Below, piece after piece: positions 55,834 through 64,000 of a stretch of 64,000 bases of DNA. The number at the start of each line of letters is the position of its first letter. Positions within the stretch are counted from its first letter, which is position 1. The position numbers and the translations under genes are program-made. The DNA comes from Acidobacteriota bacterium (GTDB lineage Bacteria; Acidobacteriota; Blastocatellia; Pyrinomonadales; Pyrinomonadaceae): the NCBI GenBank assembly GCA_019639235.1, contig JAHBSG010000010.1:1-64000 (forward strand). Direction: 5' to 3'. The notes below the pieces were generated by a model, which searched no databases, was not told where the DNA came from, and was given only the letters and a program-made list of their open reading frames with translations.

Positions 55834-56867
55834 TTTTTCGGTTCAAGCCGTGCGATTTGAATTCGCCCGCTGCTCGTTGTAAGCGAAACATTGCAAAGTT
55901 CGCCGGAGCCGATGCGGGCAACGACGATCTTGCCGCCGGGAGTGACATTCTCAGTTACGGTCTCGACCGGGATCGCCGCGTTGAAGCTGCCAAAACCGTA
56001 AGCCGCCGAGACAGTGCAGCTGCCGTTCTCAGGCACGAGCATCCGGATCGCCCCGTTCGATGTCTTAAAGTTATAGATGCCCCCGACCAGAAAGCCGCCT
56101 TCGAACTGAAGTGAACCCGTTATCGAATTTGCCTCGATCTGCCGGTGCCCGATACGCTGAAGCATTATCGACCCCGAATTTGTCTTCACCTTGAGCAGGT
56201 CGCTGGTCTCAAGCGGTTTGACCCCATATGCGATGACGTTACCCGTTGTGCTGTCGAGCGAAACGCTGCCCGATGAATTGCTGACGATGAGGTCGCCCTG
56301 GAGTGCCGTCGCCGAGATGCCGCCGGTGATGTTGCGGAGCGAGATATTGCCCTCAACGATCTTAAGGCTTACTTTGTGAACCGAATCGACCGACGTCGTC
56401 GCCGAGCGGCCCTGAAAATTTAGCGTCGCACCGTGCGGGACGTCCATTTCTACCGTTTCGCCCGAAAGACATTCACCGCGGTTCGCGGCCGTTTGGCCTT
56501 CGATAGCGGTCGGCGTCGCCCAGATCCAGGTCGCGTTTCCCGATTCGGGCGAACGTTCCAGCACCCGAATGCCAAATTTGCGACCAGAACGGGCAAATAT
56601 GCGCACCTCGTTGCGGTCCCATCCGTTTATCTTCAGCGTTCCTTCGGAGATGCAAAATTTGAGGTTAACGTTCCGCTCGGCGGCAACGCGAAGCTCGGTG
56701 TCCGTGGTCTGCCCCGGAAATGATGGAGCCACCGGAGCGACGCGGGGCGTTGGCGGAACGGGGGGCGTCCGCGGCACCGGCGGTGCCTGCGGCGTTTGCG
56801 CATTTACGGCCGCCGCAAAAAGCAGCACCGCTGAGAGCATTGAACTGGAAATGAAAGACCGCATCAT
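55830..56867 (-). CDS. DUF4097-type putative adhesin
   Basis: A 345-residue exported protein. Signal peptide, then a Pro-rich linker (residues about 25-50), then a right-handed beta-helix-like domain: ISEGTLKINGWDRNEVRIFARSG, VSLKIVEGNISLRNITGGISATALQGDLIVSNSSGSVSLDSTTGNV, GSIMLQRIGHRQIEANSITGSLQFEGG. The family is often placed with ECF sigma/anti-sigma genes and is thought to respond to envelope stress. It lies 12 bases after the anti-sigma gene. Confidence 0.83.
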   Translation of the reverse strand: MMRSFISSSMLSAVLLFAAAVNAQTPQAPPVPRTPPVPPTPRVAPVAPSFPGQTTDTELRVAAERNVNLKFCISEGTLKINGWDRNEVRIFARSGRKFGIRVLERSPESGNATWIWATPTAIEGQTAANRGECLSGETVEMDVPHGATLNFQGRSATTSVDSVHKVSLKIVEGNISLRNITGGISATALQGDLIVSNSSGSVSLDSTTGNVIAYGVKPLETSDLLKVKTNSGSIMLQRIGHRQIEANSITGSLQFEGGFLVGGIYNFKTSNGAIRMLVPENGSCTVSAAYGFGSFNAAIPVETVTENVTPGGKIVVARIGSGELCNVSLTTSSGRIQIARLEPKN

Positions 56868-56879
56868 CGTAAACCGCTT

Positions 56880-57782
56880 TTATTGCAGCGAGGCAAGCAG
56901 TTCCTCCTTCTGCCCGACGGAGTTTAGCAGGTCTATCTTGTCTTGATACGAAGAGTAAAGCACCTGGCGGGCCGCCTGATTGTTCGGATTTTTCCGAACG
57001 ACCTCGCGCATCTGCTTGATCGAATTTTCGACCACGGCAAGGTCACGTTCGAACGCAACCCGCGATGAAGGCGAGAGCACACGGTCCTTTTGCGAATCGT
57101 ACGATGCCTTCAAGGTCTCGATCGTGTTCAGGTAGCTGTCCTCGCCCGGAACGTAAAGAGCGTTGACCGGACGGAAATCTCCGCCCGCCGAACGCGTTGC
57201 ACGATCAGGCCGGTACGAAGCCTGCATCGCTCGCACAGGTTCCGCTTTCGGCTGGGCCGCTGCGGGCGGCATTGCATCCGGCTGCGCTTCAGCTATTTCC
57301 GAACTCGTTGGCGTTTCGTTCTGGATCGGAGCAACAGCCTGTGAGGGGTTATTGAAGGGTGCCGCCGTCTGTTGTGGAACCGCCGCGGTCTGATTCGTCG
57401 GAGCATCAAGCCCGCCGCCGGGTATAAAGATAAAGGCAAAGAACCCGAAAAGGACGAGCACAACCGCTGCGGTTGCCAGCGAAGGGCCGGCCATCAGCGA
57501 CGTCAGGCCTGCATAGGCCCGATGCCAGAATGAGACCTTCGTCCGTTCTTCCTCGATCGCATCATTGATCCGCGACCAAAGCCGCTGTGTTGGCACGAGC
57601 GTATTAACATCGCTCTCGACCGCGGCCATAACGAACGAGGTTTCCTCATCCGCCTCCGCGAGCATCATTGCGCAGGCATCGCATGTGGAGATGTGGCCCG
57701 AGATGGCGGCAGTTTCGTCGCCCCTCGTTTCTCCGTCAAGGAACGCTTGTATCGTTCCGATGTCTAAACAATTCCTGCTCAT
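56880..57782 (-). CDS. Membrane zinc-finger anti-sigma factor
   Basis: A 300-residue protein. The N-terminus carries the ZAS motif H30-x3-C34-x2-C37 that binds an ECF sigma factor. A membrane helix lies at about 101-121 (SLATAAVVLVLFGFFAFIF). A Pro/Ala/Gln-rich periplasmic linker is followed by a charged helical C-terminus (RVAFERDLAVVENSIKQMREVV). Start overlaps the sigma-factor stop as ATGA. It probably senses envelope conditions and releases the sigma factor. Confidence 0.88.
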   Translation of the reverse strand: MSRNCLDIGTIQAFLDGETRGDETAAISGHISTCDACAMMLAEADEETSFVMAAVESDVNTLVPTQRLWSRINDAIEEERTKVSFWHRAYAGLTSLMAGPSLATAAVVLVLFGFFAFIFIPGGGLDAPTNQTAAVPQQTAAPFNNPSQAVAPIQNETPTSSEIAEAQPDAMPPAAAQPKAEPVRAMQASYRPDRATRSAGGDFRPVNALYVPGEDSYLNTIETLKASYDSQKDRVLSPSSRVAFERDLAVVENSIKQMREVVRKNPNNQAARQVLYSSYQDKIDLLNSVGQKEELLASLQ

Positions 57783-58354
57783 AACTCTTCCCCGCCTTTC
57801 CTGCCGTAAAATCTTAAAAACTCCTGACGGGCCCGTGCAACATAAGTTCCGATGCTTGTTTCTTTGATCTCAAGAGCGTTGGCGATCTCTCTATACGAAA
57901 GCCCTTGCTGCTTCAATATCAGGCAACTTCTCAGCGGCTCGCGGATCTTGCCAAGTGCCTTCTGTATCTCTCCGACCTCGGCCTTCTGTTCGTATTCCGA
58001 TTCGACCGAATACACATCGTTTTCCGCTGTCTGTTTGACGTAATTTTCGTCTCTCGTGTTCGCCCTAACCTTTCCGCGGACCGTGTTCTTGGCTAGATTG
58101 AGGGCTACTCGGATCAGCCACGGCCGAAGCATTTCCTCGTCCGTTATCGAATCACGATGATGATAATACTTGAGAAAGACCTCTTGTGTTACGTCCTCGG
58201 CCAAGGCCGCATCGCGGACGACCGAACGCGCGGCGCGATAGACGGTCCGATGGTGGAGCGAAAATACCTCCTCGAAACCTATCGTCTCTCTCGCTGCTGC
58301 GGCCGCTGCTTGCTCGGACATCGAGTCCACGAATATTTCCGTCGCCTTGATCAT
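57779..58354 (-). CDS. ECF-type sigma factor
   Basis: A 191-residue sigma-70-family factor. Region 2 reads HRTVYRAARSVVRDAALAEDVTQEVFLKYY, and region 4 LKQQGLSYREIANALEIKETSIGTYVARARQEF is a helix-turn-helix for the -35 box. There is no region 1 or 3. It is coupled to its zinc anti-sigma (ATGA) and followed by a DUF4097 gene, a common envelope-stress arrangement. ATG 58354; the N-terminal 12 residues could be optional. Confidence 0.92.
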   Translation of the reverse strand: MIKATEIFVDSMSEQAAAAAARETIGFEEVFSLHHRTVYRAARSVVRDAALAEDVTQEVFLKYYHHRDSITDEEMLRPWLIRVALNLAKNTVRGKVRANTRDENYVKQTAENDVYSVESEYEQKAEVGEIQKALGKIREPLRSCLILKQQGLSYREIANALEIKETSIGTYVARARQEFLRFYGRKGGEEL

Positions 58355-58425
58355 TACTAAGCATTCATTAAATGCCCGTCACAAGACAATACACCATTGA
58401 ACGCGTGTTTGTGACAAGGTTTGGT

Positions 58426-59913
58426 TCAATATTTGACCGCAACGACCTCGCTCAAAAGCTCATCGTCTTTTGGCGAAAGCTCCGCGGCCGACAGCAGAAC
58501 GGTCGTATCAGCACCCGCCTCAAAGCCATCGTCGTCGTTTATCTGGGCCGTCGCGACCGGGCGAAGGTCATCCGTATACACCGGCTCGGCATATGCCAGC
58601 CGTTTCAGGCAGTCGTGGAGGTGCCGGAGCCCCGAACCGAAATCGCCGACCTCATCGCCGATGATCAGCCGGATCTCGGCATCCGCCTCGATCAGCCGGT
58701 TCGCAACGGCGGCCGCACGGCTGATGCCCGCCTCGAATCGCTCATTTATTTGCGGTTTGCCGTCTCGCTCGATCTCAACTATCTCGCGGAGCGTCAGCCG
58801 CTTTTCCTCCGCAGCCGGAAGCCGCGGATCAAAAAAGATCTGCACCCGCAGGCTCTCGTCGGCGGCCGTTTCCCGGACGATAACGCCCCGCGAACGGGCC
58901 GTGGCTTTCCAGTCGATCTGCCGCGGATCGTCGGTCGGCTGATATGCCCGAAGCGAAAGCAGGTCGTAGCCCGCACCGCGTTTCATCAAAGGCCGACGTC
59001 CGGCAACCGCCGAGATGACATCGGGCAGGTCGTCGTGTTCAGAAAGCTGCGGAAATACGACCAACTCCGTTTCCTTTGCCGAGAGCCGCCGCCGATGGCG
59101 AAAGAAAGCGAACGGGAACTTGGTCGCGATCTCAAAATCGCTGATCACAAGCTTGCCGCGATATGGAAAAATATGAAACGAGCGGCTTTCTTCTGTCTCT
59201 CCGCGGGCGACGTAAGGAAAATAGTCGAGAATTCGGCGGATGACCGGTTTCTTCGCAAGCCGCCGCATTATAAAGGTCGGCACAAGTCCGCCCAATTCTT
59301 TTTCCGCCATCGACCTTTCCCGGTCGCGGCCGCGAACCTCGGCAACGATCGAGAACGCCGGAAAAAGCCGCTTCCTGTTCGTAAGGCCGACCAGGATCGG
59401 CGTTTCCTCGCCCGCAAATATTGTTTCGGGAAACCGCATTCGGACGTCGAGCTTTTTGAGGTTCATCGCACCGGCCGCAAAGCCTGCGATCATCGCTCCG
59501 ACGAGGATCGAGAGCACGAGAAAGAGCAGGTTGTTGCCCGTGTTCCAGGCCGAAAAACCGACTATTGTCAGCAGCCCGAGCATTATCGCTCCGCCGAGCG
59601 TGAACTCGAACGGCAGGTTCATCTGTGACGCTTCGCGGCTTGCATTCCTTGCAAGCGGCGGAACGACGAAGATCAGAATGAGCAAAACGAAACCGAGCGA
59701 CAGCACGGCCGCCGCAATGGCAAGCGTCCGCTCGCCCGAGCGATGTGCAAAGACCGTCAGGACCGCCAAGCCGATGCCGGCAATGACGACACCAAGCCCG
59801 ACAAGCGCGTTTCGGAGGTCGCGGACGCTGAAGAGTTCTCTGATCTTTTGGAGCTTGGACAAAACTTGAGGCCCATCCGCCCTAGATCGGGACGGCGATC
59901 TTCGTAAGGACAT
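58426..59913 (-). CDS. DUF58-domain membrane protein
   Basis: A 495-residue protein with two N-terminal membrane helices (residues about 36-85) and another pair (about 105-145). The soluble part holds the DUF58/vWA-like domain with the marker RQIDWKATARSRG and RAYQPTDDP. DUF58 proteins work with MoxR AAA ATPases in folding or assembling vWA proteins. The ATG at 59913 overlaps the moxR end by 32 bases; TTG 59862 is an alternative. Confidence 0.86.
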   Translation of the reverse strand: MSLRRSPSRSRADGPQVLSKLQKIRELFSVRDLRNALVGLGVVIAGIGLAVLTVFAHRSGERTLAIAAAVLSLGFVLLILIFVVPPLARNASREASQMNLPFEFTLGGAIMLGLLTIVGFSAWNTGNNLLFLVLSILVGAMIAGFAAGAMNLKKLDVRMRFPETIFAGEETPILVGLTNRKRLFPAFSIVAEVRGRDRERSMAEKELGGLVPTFIMRRLAKKPVIRRILDYFPYVARGETEESRSFHIFPYRGKLVISDFEIATKFPFAFFRHRRRLSAKETELVVFPQLSEHDDLPDVISAVAGRRPLMKRGAGYDLLSLRAYQPTDDPRQIDWKATARSRGVIVRETAADESLRVQIFFDPRLPAAEEKRLTLREIVEIERDGKPQINERFEAGISRAAAVANRLIEADAEIRLIIGDEVGDFGSGLRHLHDCLKRLAYAEPVYTDDLRPVATAQINDDDGFEAGADTTVLLSAAELSPKDDELLSEVVAVKY

Positions 59914-60898
59914 CGTTCAGGATCGCTTCGGCTTCGCGAATGCGGTTCCTGAGGCCCGAGGCACGCGAGCTGATCACGATGCGATGGGCAAAGCACGGCA
60001 GAACGAGGTCCTTTATGTCATCGGCAATGCAATAATCGCGTCCATCGACCAAGGCGTTCGCCTGTGCCGCCCTGAAGAGTGCGAGCGAGCCTCGCGGGCT
60101 GACGCCGAGCTCGAGCGACTCCGATCGGCGTGTCGCATCAACGATCTGCAAAAGATATTCGATAAGCGCCTCGTCAACGCGGACCCTTCGGGCGATGTCC
60201 TGCAGCCTTATCACATCCGAGTATGAAGCTTGCGGCTCGATGCTCTCTATCGGGTCACGGACCTCGCGGTCGTGGAGCATCGCACGTTCATCGTCCTTGC
60301 CCGGATATCCCATCTGAATGCGGAGCATAAAGCGGTCAAGCTGCGACTCCGGTAGCGGATACGTTCCGTGGTGCTCGACCGGGTTCTGCGTCGCGATGAC
60401 CATAAATGGCTCGGGCAACCTTCGCGTTGTGCCGTCCACGGTGACCTGTTCCTCGGCCATCGCCTCGAGCAGGGCCGATTGCGACTTCGGCGTCGCCCGG
60501 TTTATCTCATCCGCAAGCACGATGTTCGAAAAGATCGGCCCCGGCCGCCACTGGAATTCGCCCGCCGCCTGATCGAAGATCGAGAGCCCGACAATATCCG
60601 CAGGCAAGAGGTCCGAAGTGAACTGGATGCGGTGCGAGGTCAGCTCAAGCGAACGCGCGAGGGCATTGGCGAGCGTCGTTTTGCCGATGCCGGGCACGTC
60701 TTCGATCAGCAAATGCCCTCGGGCGATGAGAGTTACGGCCGCCAACCGAACTACGTCCGGCTTTCCGCGGATCACCGATTCGACCGACTGCCGAACCCGG
60801 CCGATCAAGGCGAAATGATCCGGTGCCGTATCCGGCCCGCCGGCCGCAGGCATTGTCTCGATTACTGCTGTGTCACGCATTAATTGGCGGTTCTCCAT
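59882..60898 (-). CDS. MoxR-family AAA ATPase
   Basis: A 338-residue AAA+ ATPase of the MoxR group. Walker A is in DVPGIGKTTLANAL, Walker B is VLADEINRATPKSQSALLEAMAEEQVTVDG (with the Glu) and ATQNPVEHHGTYPLPESQLDRFML holds sensor 1 and the Arg finger. MoxR proteins act as chaperone-like partners of DUF58/vWA proteins; the DUF58 gene follows with a 32-base overlap. Confidence 0.92.
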   Translation of the reverse strand: MENRQLMRDTAVIETMPAAGGPDTAPDHFALIGRVRQSVESVIRGKPDVVRLAAVTLIARGHLLIEDVPGIGKTTLANALARSLELTSHRIQFTSDLLPADIVGLSIFDQAAGEFQWRPGPIFSNIVLADEINRATPKSQSALLEAMAEEQVTVDGTTRRLPEPFMVIATQNPVEHHGTYPLPESQLDRFMLRIQMGYPGKDDERAMLHDREVRDPIESIEPQASYSDVIRLQDIARRVRVDEALIEYLLQIVDATRRSESLELGVSPRGSLALFRAAQANALVDGRDYCIADDIKDLVLPCFAHRIVISSRASGLRNRIREAEAILNDVLTKIAVPI

Positions 60899-61015
60899 TT
60901 GGAAGGGATCACTTTCCGCATTTCTATCTTACTAAATCTGGGCCGCTTGTTGCATTCGTTATTTTCGGCCGTGTGTTTTCACCGCCGCCGGGGCAGGCTC
61001 GCGGACACCCCTGAT

Positions 61016-61045
61016 TTGCAAATCTGCATCCAAAACATCTAAACT
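61016..61045 (+). promoter_or_regulatory. Candidate promoter of the pilin gene
   Basis: TTGCAA (61016-61021), an 18-base spacer and TAAACT (61040-61045), 56 bases before the pilin ATG. The -35 overlaps the perfect 12-base palindrome GATTTGCAAATC at 61013-61024, a possible operator. Confidence 0.35.
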
Positions 61046-61100
61046 TTTGGAACATTTCCGTTCGTTTTTCGTGTTGGGTTTGATGGAGTTTTAGCGAAAT

Positions 61101-61580
61101 ATGATGTCCGCAAGAAAGAACAGCAGAGGCCAGCAGGGTTTTAACCTTATCGAGTTGATGATCGTTATGGCGATCATCGGCCTTATCATCGGCGTCGGCG
61201 CCCTCGCCTGGGGAGCGATGATTCGGGCCGGAAATGAGACCGCGGCGACAGGCACACTTGACCGACTCCGCACCTATCAAGCCCAGTATGCGTCGAGAAA
61301 CAAAGGAAAGTTCGGTAATTTTGATGACCTCATCCGAACTGCAGGGCTTGATGAGCAGTTTTCCGGTGAGCGGCCGGTTGTTAATGGATATGTGTTTACA
61401 ATGACGGTTGAGGAGCCGAGCGATGCTCGTCCGGGGTTTTACTCGATCAATGCCGACCCGCAGGTGGCCGAGGGCGTTACCGCGACCGGAACACGGCATT
61501 TTTATACCGATTCGGCGATCAGCACGATAAAAGCGACCGACGAGAACCGGCCCGCCAAAGCCGACGATCCGTCCATTTAA
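61101..61580 (+). CDS. Type IV pilin/pseudopilin-like protein
   Basis: A 159-residue exported protein with a short basic leader (MMSARKNSRGQQG) and a class III cleavage site G13-F14; Glu18 follows at position 5 of the mature protein, then a hydrophobic helix LMIVMAIIGLIIGVGAL. The globular part includes a polar domain with FYSINADPQVAEG. It would be processed by a prepilin peptidase and belong to a pilus or type II secretion machine. Pilus assembly genes are not in the window. Confidence 0.9.
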   Translation: MMSARKNSRGQQGFNLIELMIVMAIIGLIIGVGALAWGAMIRAGNETAATGTLDRLRTYQAQYASRNKGKFGNFDDLIRTAGLDEQFSGERPVVNGYVFTMTVEEPSDARPGFYSINADPQVAEGVTATGTRHFYTDSAISTIKATDENRPAKADDPSI

Positions 61581-61588
61581 TGAAATTT

Positions 61589-61663
61589 GCCGACTTAGCT
61601 CAGTGGTAGAGCACTCGCTTCACACGCGATAGGTCAGAAGTTCAAATCTTCTAGTCGGCACCA
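61589..61663 (+). tRNA. tRNA-Val (anticodon CAC)
   Basis: A full cloverleaf: acceptor GCCGACT/AGTCGGC (perfect 7 bp), D-stem GCTC/GAGC, anticodon loop TTCACAC, T-stem AGAAG/CTTCT with TTCAAAT loop, and an encoded CCA after discriminator A. Anticodon CAC reads GUG (Val). The anticodon stem CTCGC/GCGAT has a C-T mismatch at its outermost pair. Confidence 0.95.
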
Positions 61664-61677
61664 TGAACGCAAAAAAG

Positions 61678-61705
61678 AAAGGCAGCCTCGAGAAGAGCTG
61701 CCTTT
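61678..61705. terminator. Bidirectional terminator between tRNA-Val and the small exported gene
   Basis: AAAGGCAGC and GCTGCCTTT form a 9-bp stem around a 10-base loop, flanked by an A-rich stretch on one side and TTTTGTTTT on the other. It can end the pilin/tRNA transcript and the opposite gene at 61727. Confidence 0.8.
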
Positions 61706-61726
61706 TGTTTTATAAAGTTGTGATAT

Positions 61727-61948
61727 CTAATTGATCTCGCCTTCGATCCTTGCCGCAACAAAACCCATGCTGTATTCGGGCTTCTTGGGCTTATCGTCTT
61801 TCGGTGGACGCTTGTCCTCCGGCCGGACGACCGGAGGTTTCGGCTTCGGCGGCGGGTCCTTCTTGTCATCCTTTTTTTGCGCCGAAACGGTGAACGACAT
61901 CACCGCAACGATCGCAAAACCCATTAAAATGTTCTTAAGTGCCTTCAT
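61727..61948 (-). CDS. Small exported Lys/Pro-rich protein
   Basis: A 73-residue exported protein: signal peptide MKALKNILMGFAIVAVMSFTVSA, then a low-complexity basic stretch of Lys, Asp and Pro (KKDDKKDPPPKPKPP). AAAGGA lies five bases before the ATG; the longer frame starting 40 codons upstream has no signal and overlaps a likely leader. Function unknown; the mature part resembles TonB-like or wall-binding linkers in composition only. Confidence 0.65.
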   Translation of the reverse strand: MKALKNILMGFAIVAVMSFTVSAQKKDDKKDPPPKPKPPVVRPEDKRPPKDDKPKKPEYSMGFVAARIEGEIN

Positions 61949-62196
61949 CGGTCCTTTCTTCCTCTTACTTAGTAATTCCGGCTTCGAACGGGGAAGAATC
62001 GTTCTGGCCGCTGTCTTTATAGGCAATCCCGGTGCCATAGACCCTCTTTCGACGCCCGCTCCCCGCAAATGGTTGGTTTCTTTTGCTCCGGGGCGGATTC
62101 AGGCTTTACAATACTTTACGTTATCGGAGATTTTTATACGAAATCGTGGATTTTGCAATAGTTATGCACCACGACGGCCCCGCGAGGTGAATCAAA

Positions 62197-62964
62197 ATGA
62201 CTGAAAAAACCGACTCCGCCGGCACACTTGCGGGCTTTGCCGTTGCAGCCGCAACGCTCCTGACGATCGGGTTCAATTGGCTCGCTGCGGCCGGAATGGT
62301 CGGCGGCGTAACCCCTGCGGAGATCTCTGCCAAGTATCCGACCGCCGTAACGCCCGCGGGCTATGCCTTCTCGATCTGGAGCCTCATCTATCTCGGAATG
62401 ATCGCTTACAGCGTTTATCAGCTAAGCTCGAACGCCAGCCCGCAGGCCCGCTCGATTCGATGGCTTTACGTCGTTACGTGTTTGCTGAATTGCGGCTGGA
62501 TCTATTTTTGGCACCACGATTACATCGCCGTCTGCCTCGGTCTTATCGCCGGGCTTGCCTTTACCCTTTTCCTGATCAACCAGAAGCTGAAGGACGTTTC
62601 GACGACGCGGGACTTCTGGCTCACAAAAGCACCCTTCGGGCTCTATTTCGGTTGGGTGACGGCGGCAACGCTCGTCAATTTTGCGATCCTGCTGGCGAGC
62701 CGAAATGTAGAAACCGGGACGCTCTTTGCCGTCGGGTTGATACTCGTTGCCGGCACGTTCGGCATCCTTTTTCGCGTAACGCTTCGCAATTATATTTACC
62801 CTCTGGCGATCGCCTGGGCCGTAACAGCGATCTCCGTAAAGCAGAGCGGACAAACCGCGATCGTCGCGACCGGTGCATTCGTCGTCATCGTCTGCCTGAT
62901 CGCAACTCTCAGTTTCGTCGTCAACCTTCCCTCGACCGATCATCCGCGTGACGAAGCGAAATGA
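62197..62964 (+). CDS. TspO/MBR-like membrane protein
   Basis: A 255-residue, about seven-helix inner-membrane protein with the tryptophan-rich TspO/MBR pattern: TPAGYAFSIWSLIYLGMIAYSVY, LNCGWIYFWHHDYIAVCLGLI and TKAPFGLYFGWVTAATLVNF. The first and last helices extend beyond classic TspO (about 155 residues), as in longer members of this family. The ligand (porphyrin, sterol or unknown) is not shown. Its stop overlaps the aroDE start as ATGA. Confidence 0.8.
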   Translation: MTEKTDSAGTLAGFAVAAATLLTIGFNWLAAAGMVGGVTPAEISAKYPTAVTPAGYAFSIWSLIYLGMIAYSVYQLSSNASPQARSIRWLYVVTCLLNCGWIYFWHHDYIAVCLGLIAGLAFTLFLINQKLKDVSTTRDFWLTKAPFGLYFGWVTAATLVNFAILLASRNVETGTLFAVGLILVAGTFGILFRVTLRNYIYPLAIAWAVTAISVKQSGQTAIVATGAFVVIVCLIATLSFVVNLPSTDHPRDEAK

Positions 62965-64000
62965 GCAACGCCGCATCGAACCAAGGGAAGATCTGCATCT
63001 CGCTTTGCGCGAAAACGGCGGCCGAGCTTGCCGAGAAGATCGAGCAGGCCGCACCTCTTGCCGACGTCATCGAGGTCCGCTTTGATTGTGCTGCACCCGA
63101 GCAACTCGATGAATGCGTGGGCGTCGCTCTCGCGGCAAAAGCGGACATCCTTGCAGCCTTCCGGCCGAAGAAAGAAGGCGGCTTTCGCGACATCAGCGAC
63201 GAAGAACGCAATGAGTTTTGGAACGCCGGAAACGAAATCGGATTCTGGGGAGCGGACCTCGAAGAAAACCTGATCAACGTGACCCGCGACGCGCCGTGGG
63301 GCAATTGCATCGTCTCTTTCCACGACTTTTCGGGCACGCCGTCGGACCTCGAAGCCACATACAAACGTCTTGCCGCGACCGGAGCTAATATCATCAAGAT
63401 CGCAGTTCAAGTGAATCAGATAACCGACGCGATCCCGCTTTGGAAATTACTCGAAAGGGCATTTGCCGAGAACACGAAACTCGTCCCTATCGCAATGGGC
63501 GAAGCGGGCAAATGGACTCGAATCCTCGGCCTTGCCCACGGCTCACCGCTCGCATATGCCTCGCTCGAGCCGAGAAGCGAGACCGCACCGGGACAGATCA
63601 CTGCCGCCGACCTGGTCGATGTTTACCGTGTGAAAGAACTCTCACGCGAAAGCAGAGTTTTCGGCCTCATCGCCGGCGATACGAGCTATTCGATGTCGCC
63701 TTACATTCAGAATGCTGCGATTAAGGCAGTGGGCATCGACGCCGTTTTCGTTCCGCTCCAAGTAGCCGACATTGGAGAGTTTTTCCAGCGGATTGTCCGC
63801 CAGGGCTCGAGCGAGATCGACCTGAATTTCCGCGGCTTTGCCGTCACCAATCCGCACAAGCGTGACGTCATCGGCGTTCTCGACTCAATAGACAAAACGG
63901 CCGAGGTCATCGGTGCGGTGAACACCGTTGTGCTCGAAGCGGGCAAGTGGGTCGGCACGAACACCGATGCCGAAGGCTTCATTGCTCCGCTCAAGGAGCG
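62961..64000 (+). CDS. aroDE: Bifunctional 3-dehydroquinate dehydratase/shikimate dehydrogenase, cut by the window edge
   Basis: The visible 346 residues hold two shikimate-pathway domains. The first is a type I dehydroquinate dehydratase (IEVRFDC, NIIKIAVQV with the Schiff-base Lys, AMGEAGKWTRILG). The second, from about residue 230, is an AroE-type shikimate dehydrogenase (SYSMSPYIQNAAIKAVG, FAVTNPHKRDVIG with the catalytic Lys, GAVNTVV, NTDAEGF). The C-terminal NADP part is missing. Fusions of AroD and AroE are typical of plants and some bacteria. Starts as ATGA overlap with the TspO-like gene. Confidence 0.93.
   Translation, partial: MSNAASNQGKICISLCAKTAAELAEKIEQAAPLADVIEVRFDCAAPEQLDECVGVALAAKADILAAFRPKKEGGFRDISDEERNEFWNAGNEIGFWGADLEENLINVTRDAPWGNCIVSFHDFSGTPSDLEATYKRLAATGANIIKIAVQVNQITDAIPLWKLLERAFAENTKLVPIAMGEAGKWTRILGLAHGSPLAYASLEPRSETAPGQITAADLVDVYRVKELSRESRVFGLIAGDTSYSMSPYIQNAAIKAVGIDAVFVPLQVADIGEFFQRIVRQGSSEIDLNFRGFAVTNPHKRDVIGVLDSIDKTAEVIGAVNTVVLEAGKWVGTNTDAEGFIAPLKE

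Noticed and set aside
60924..61499. 191-residue minus-strand frame over the pilin
   Set aside because: Antisense to a clear type IV pilin gene; no family resemblance.
61589..61663. tRNA-Val as an integration site of a mobile element
   Set aside because: No integrase, direct repeat of the tRNA end or foreign gene cluster lies next to it.
1..64000. CRISPR array, insertion sequence or prophage
   Set aside because: No direct repeats with spacers, transposase or phage genes were found by eye.

Overview
The window looks like one stretch of chromosome from a Gram-negative, non-sporulating bacterium. The gene style suggests Acidobacteriota, probably class Blastocatellia. This is inferred from the mix of many exported proteins of unknown function, FG-GAP and Ycf48-type repeat proteins, an M14 peptidase with a C-terminal amidotransferase-like domain, SpoIID without sporulation genes, TonB-dependent uptake and a high coding density. 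I see no phage, insertion sequence, integrase or CRISPR array. Genes are packed into short operons with many 4-base (ATGA) start/stop overlaps.

Layout: (1) 1-5924, minus strand: folD, a MazG-like gene, coaE, two oligopeptide-binding lipoproteins and the cut start of an oppB permease. (2) 6130-10480, plus: an FG-GAP repeat protein with a strong terminator, a TPR/lytic transglycosylase and a copper-type SCO lipoprotein. (3) 10470-16137, minus: a deaminase-type amidohydrolase, a small lytic transglycosylase, an aminotransferase, a collagen-like glycine-rich exported protein and a VOC protein. (4) 16276-22214, plus: a run of closely spaced genes, several translationally coupled and several exported, including a SurA-like/DsbA fusion, glutaminyl cyclase and a guanine-deaminase-like enzyme. 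(5) 22150-25583, minus: tmk and hfq behind a good sigma-70-type promoter, then miaA, a 28-residue membrane peptide, a secreted relative of the restriction enzyme HinP1I, and marC. (6) 25687-36490: a putative nucleotidyltransferase toxin-antitoxin pair, SpoIID, a photolyase-like protein paired with a flavin reductase, an M14 peptidase, an acyltransferase, an SDR and lipoprotein-type genes. (7) 36568-44200, minus: gatB, then a vitamin B12 uptake locus (TonB receptor, ABC ATPase, permease, binding protein) with two cobalamin riboswitches. (8) 44260-55833: aroA, an RsbW-like kinase and STAS antagonist pair, a TPR protein, era, prmA, a Ycf48-like protein, RNase HI and an SbcC/Rad50-like ATPase. (9) 55830-60898, minus: an ECF sigma factor with its zinc anti-sigma and a DUF4097 protein, then MoxR/DUF58. 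(10) 61101-64000, plus: a type IV pilin-like protein, tRNA-Val(CAC), a TspO-like membrane protein and the start of a fused aroD-aroE gene.

The most unusual item is at 24093-25006. It is a protein that matches HinP1I-type restriction endonucleases from end to end but carries a clean Sec signal peptide. It has no methyltransferase beside it and is coupled by an ATGA overlap to a 28-residue single-pass membrane peptide. Other points of note are a photolyase-like protein whose alpha/beta domain seems to lie at the C-terminus, a cobalamin riboswitch whose 8-base kissing-loop partner sits at the ribosome-binding site of the TonB receptor, and a DUF6036-like nucleotidyltransferase pair. Start codons were often moved downstream of the longest open frame where a signal peptide, ribosome-binding site or neighbouring gene argued for it. 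No database search was possible; family names rest on motifs and recalled family sequences.
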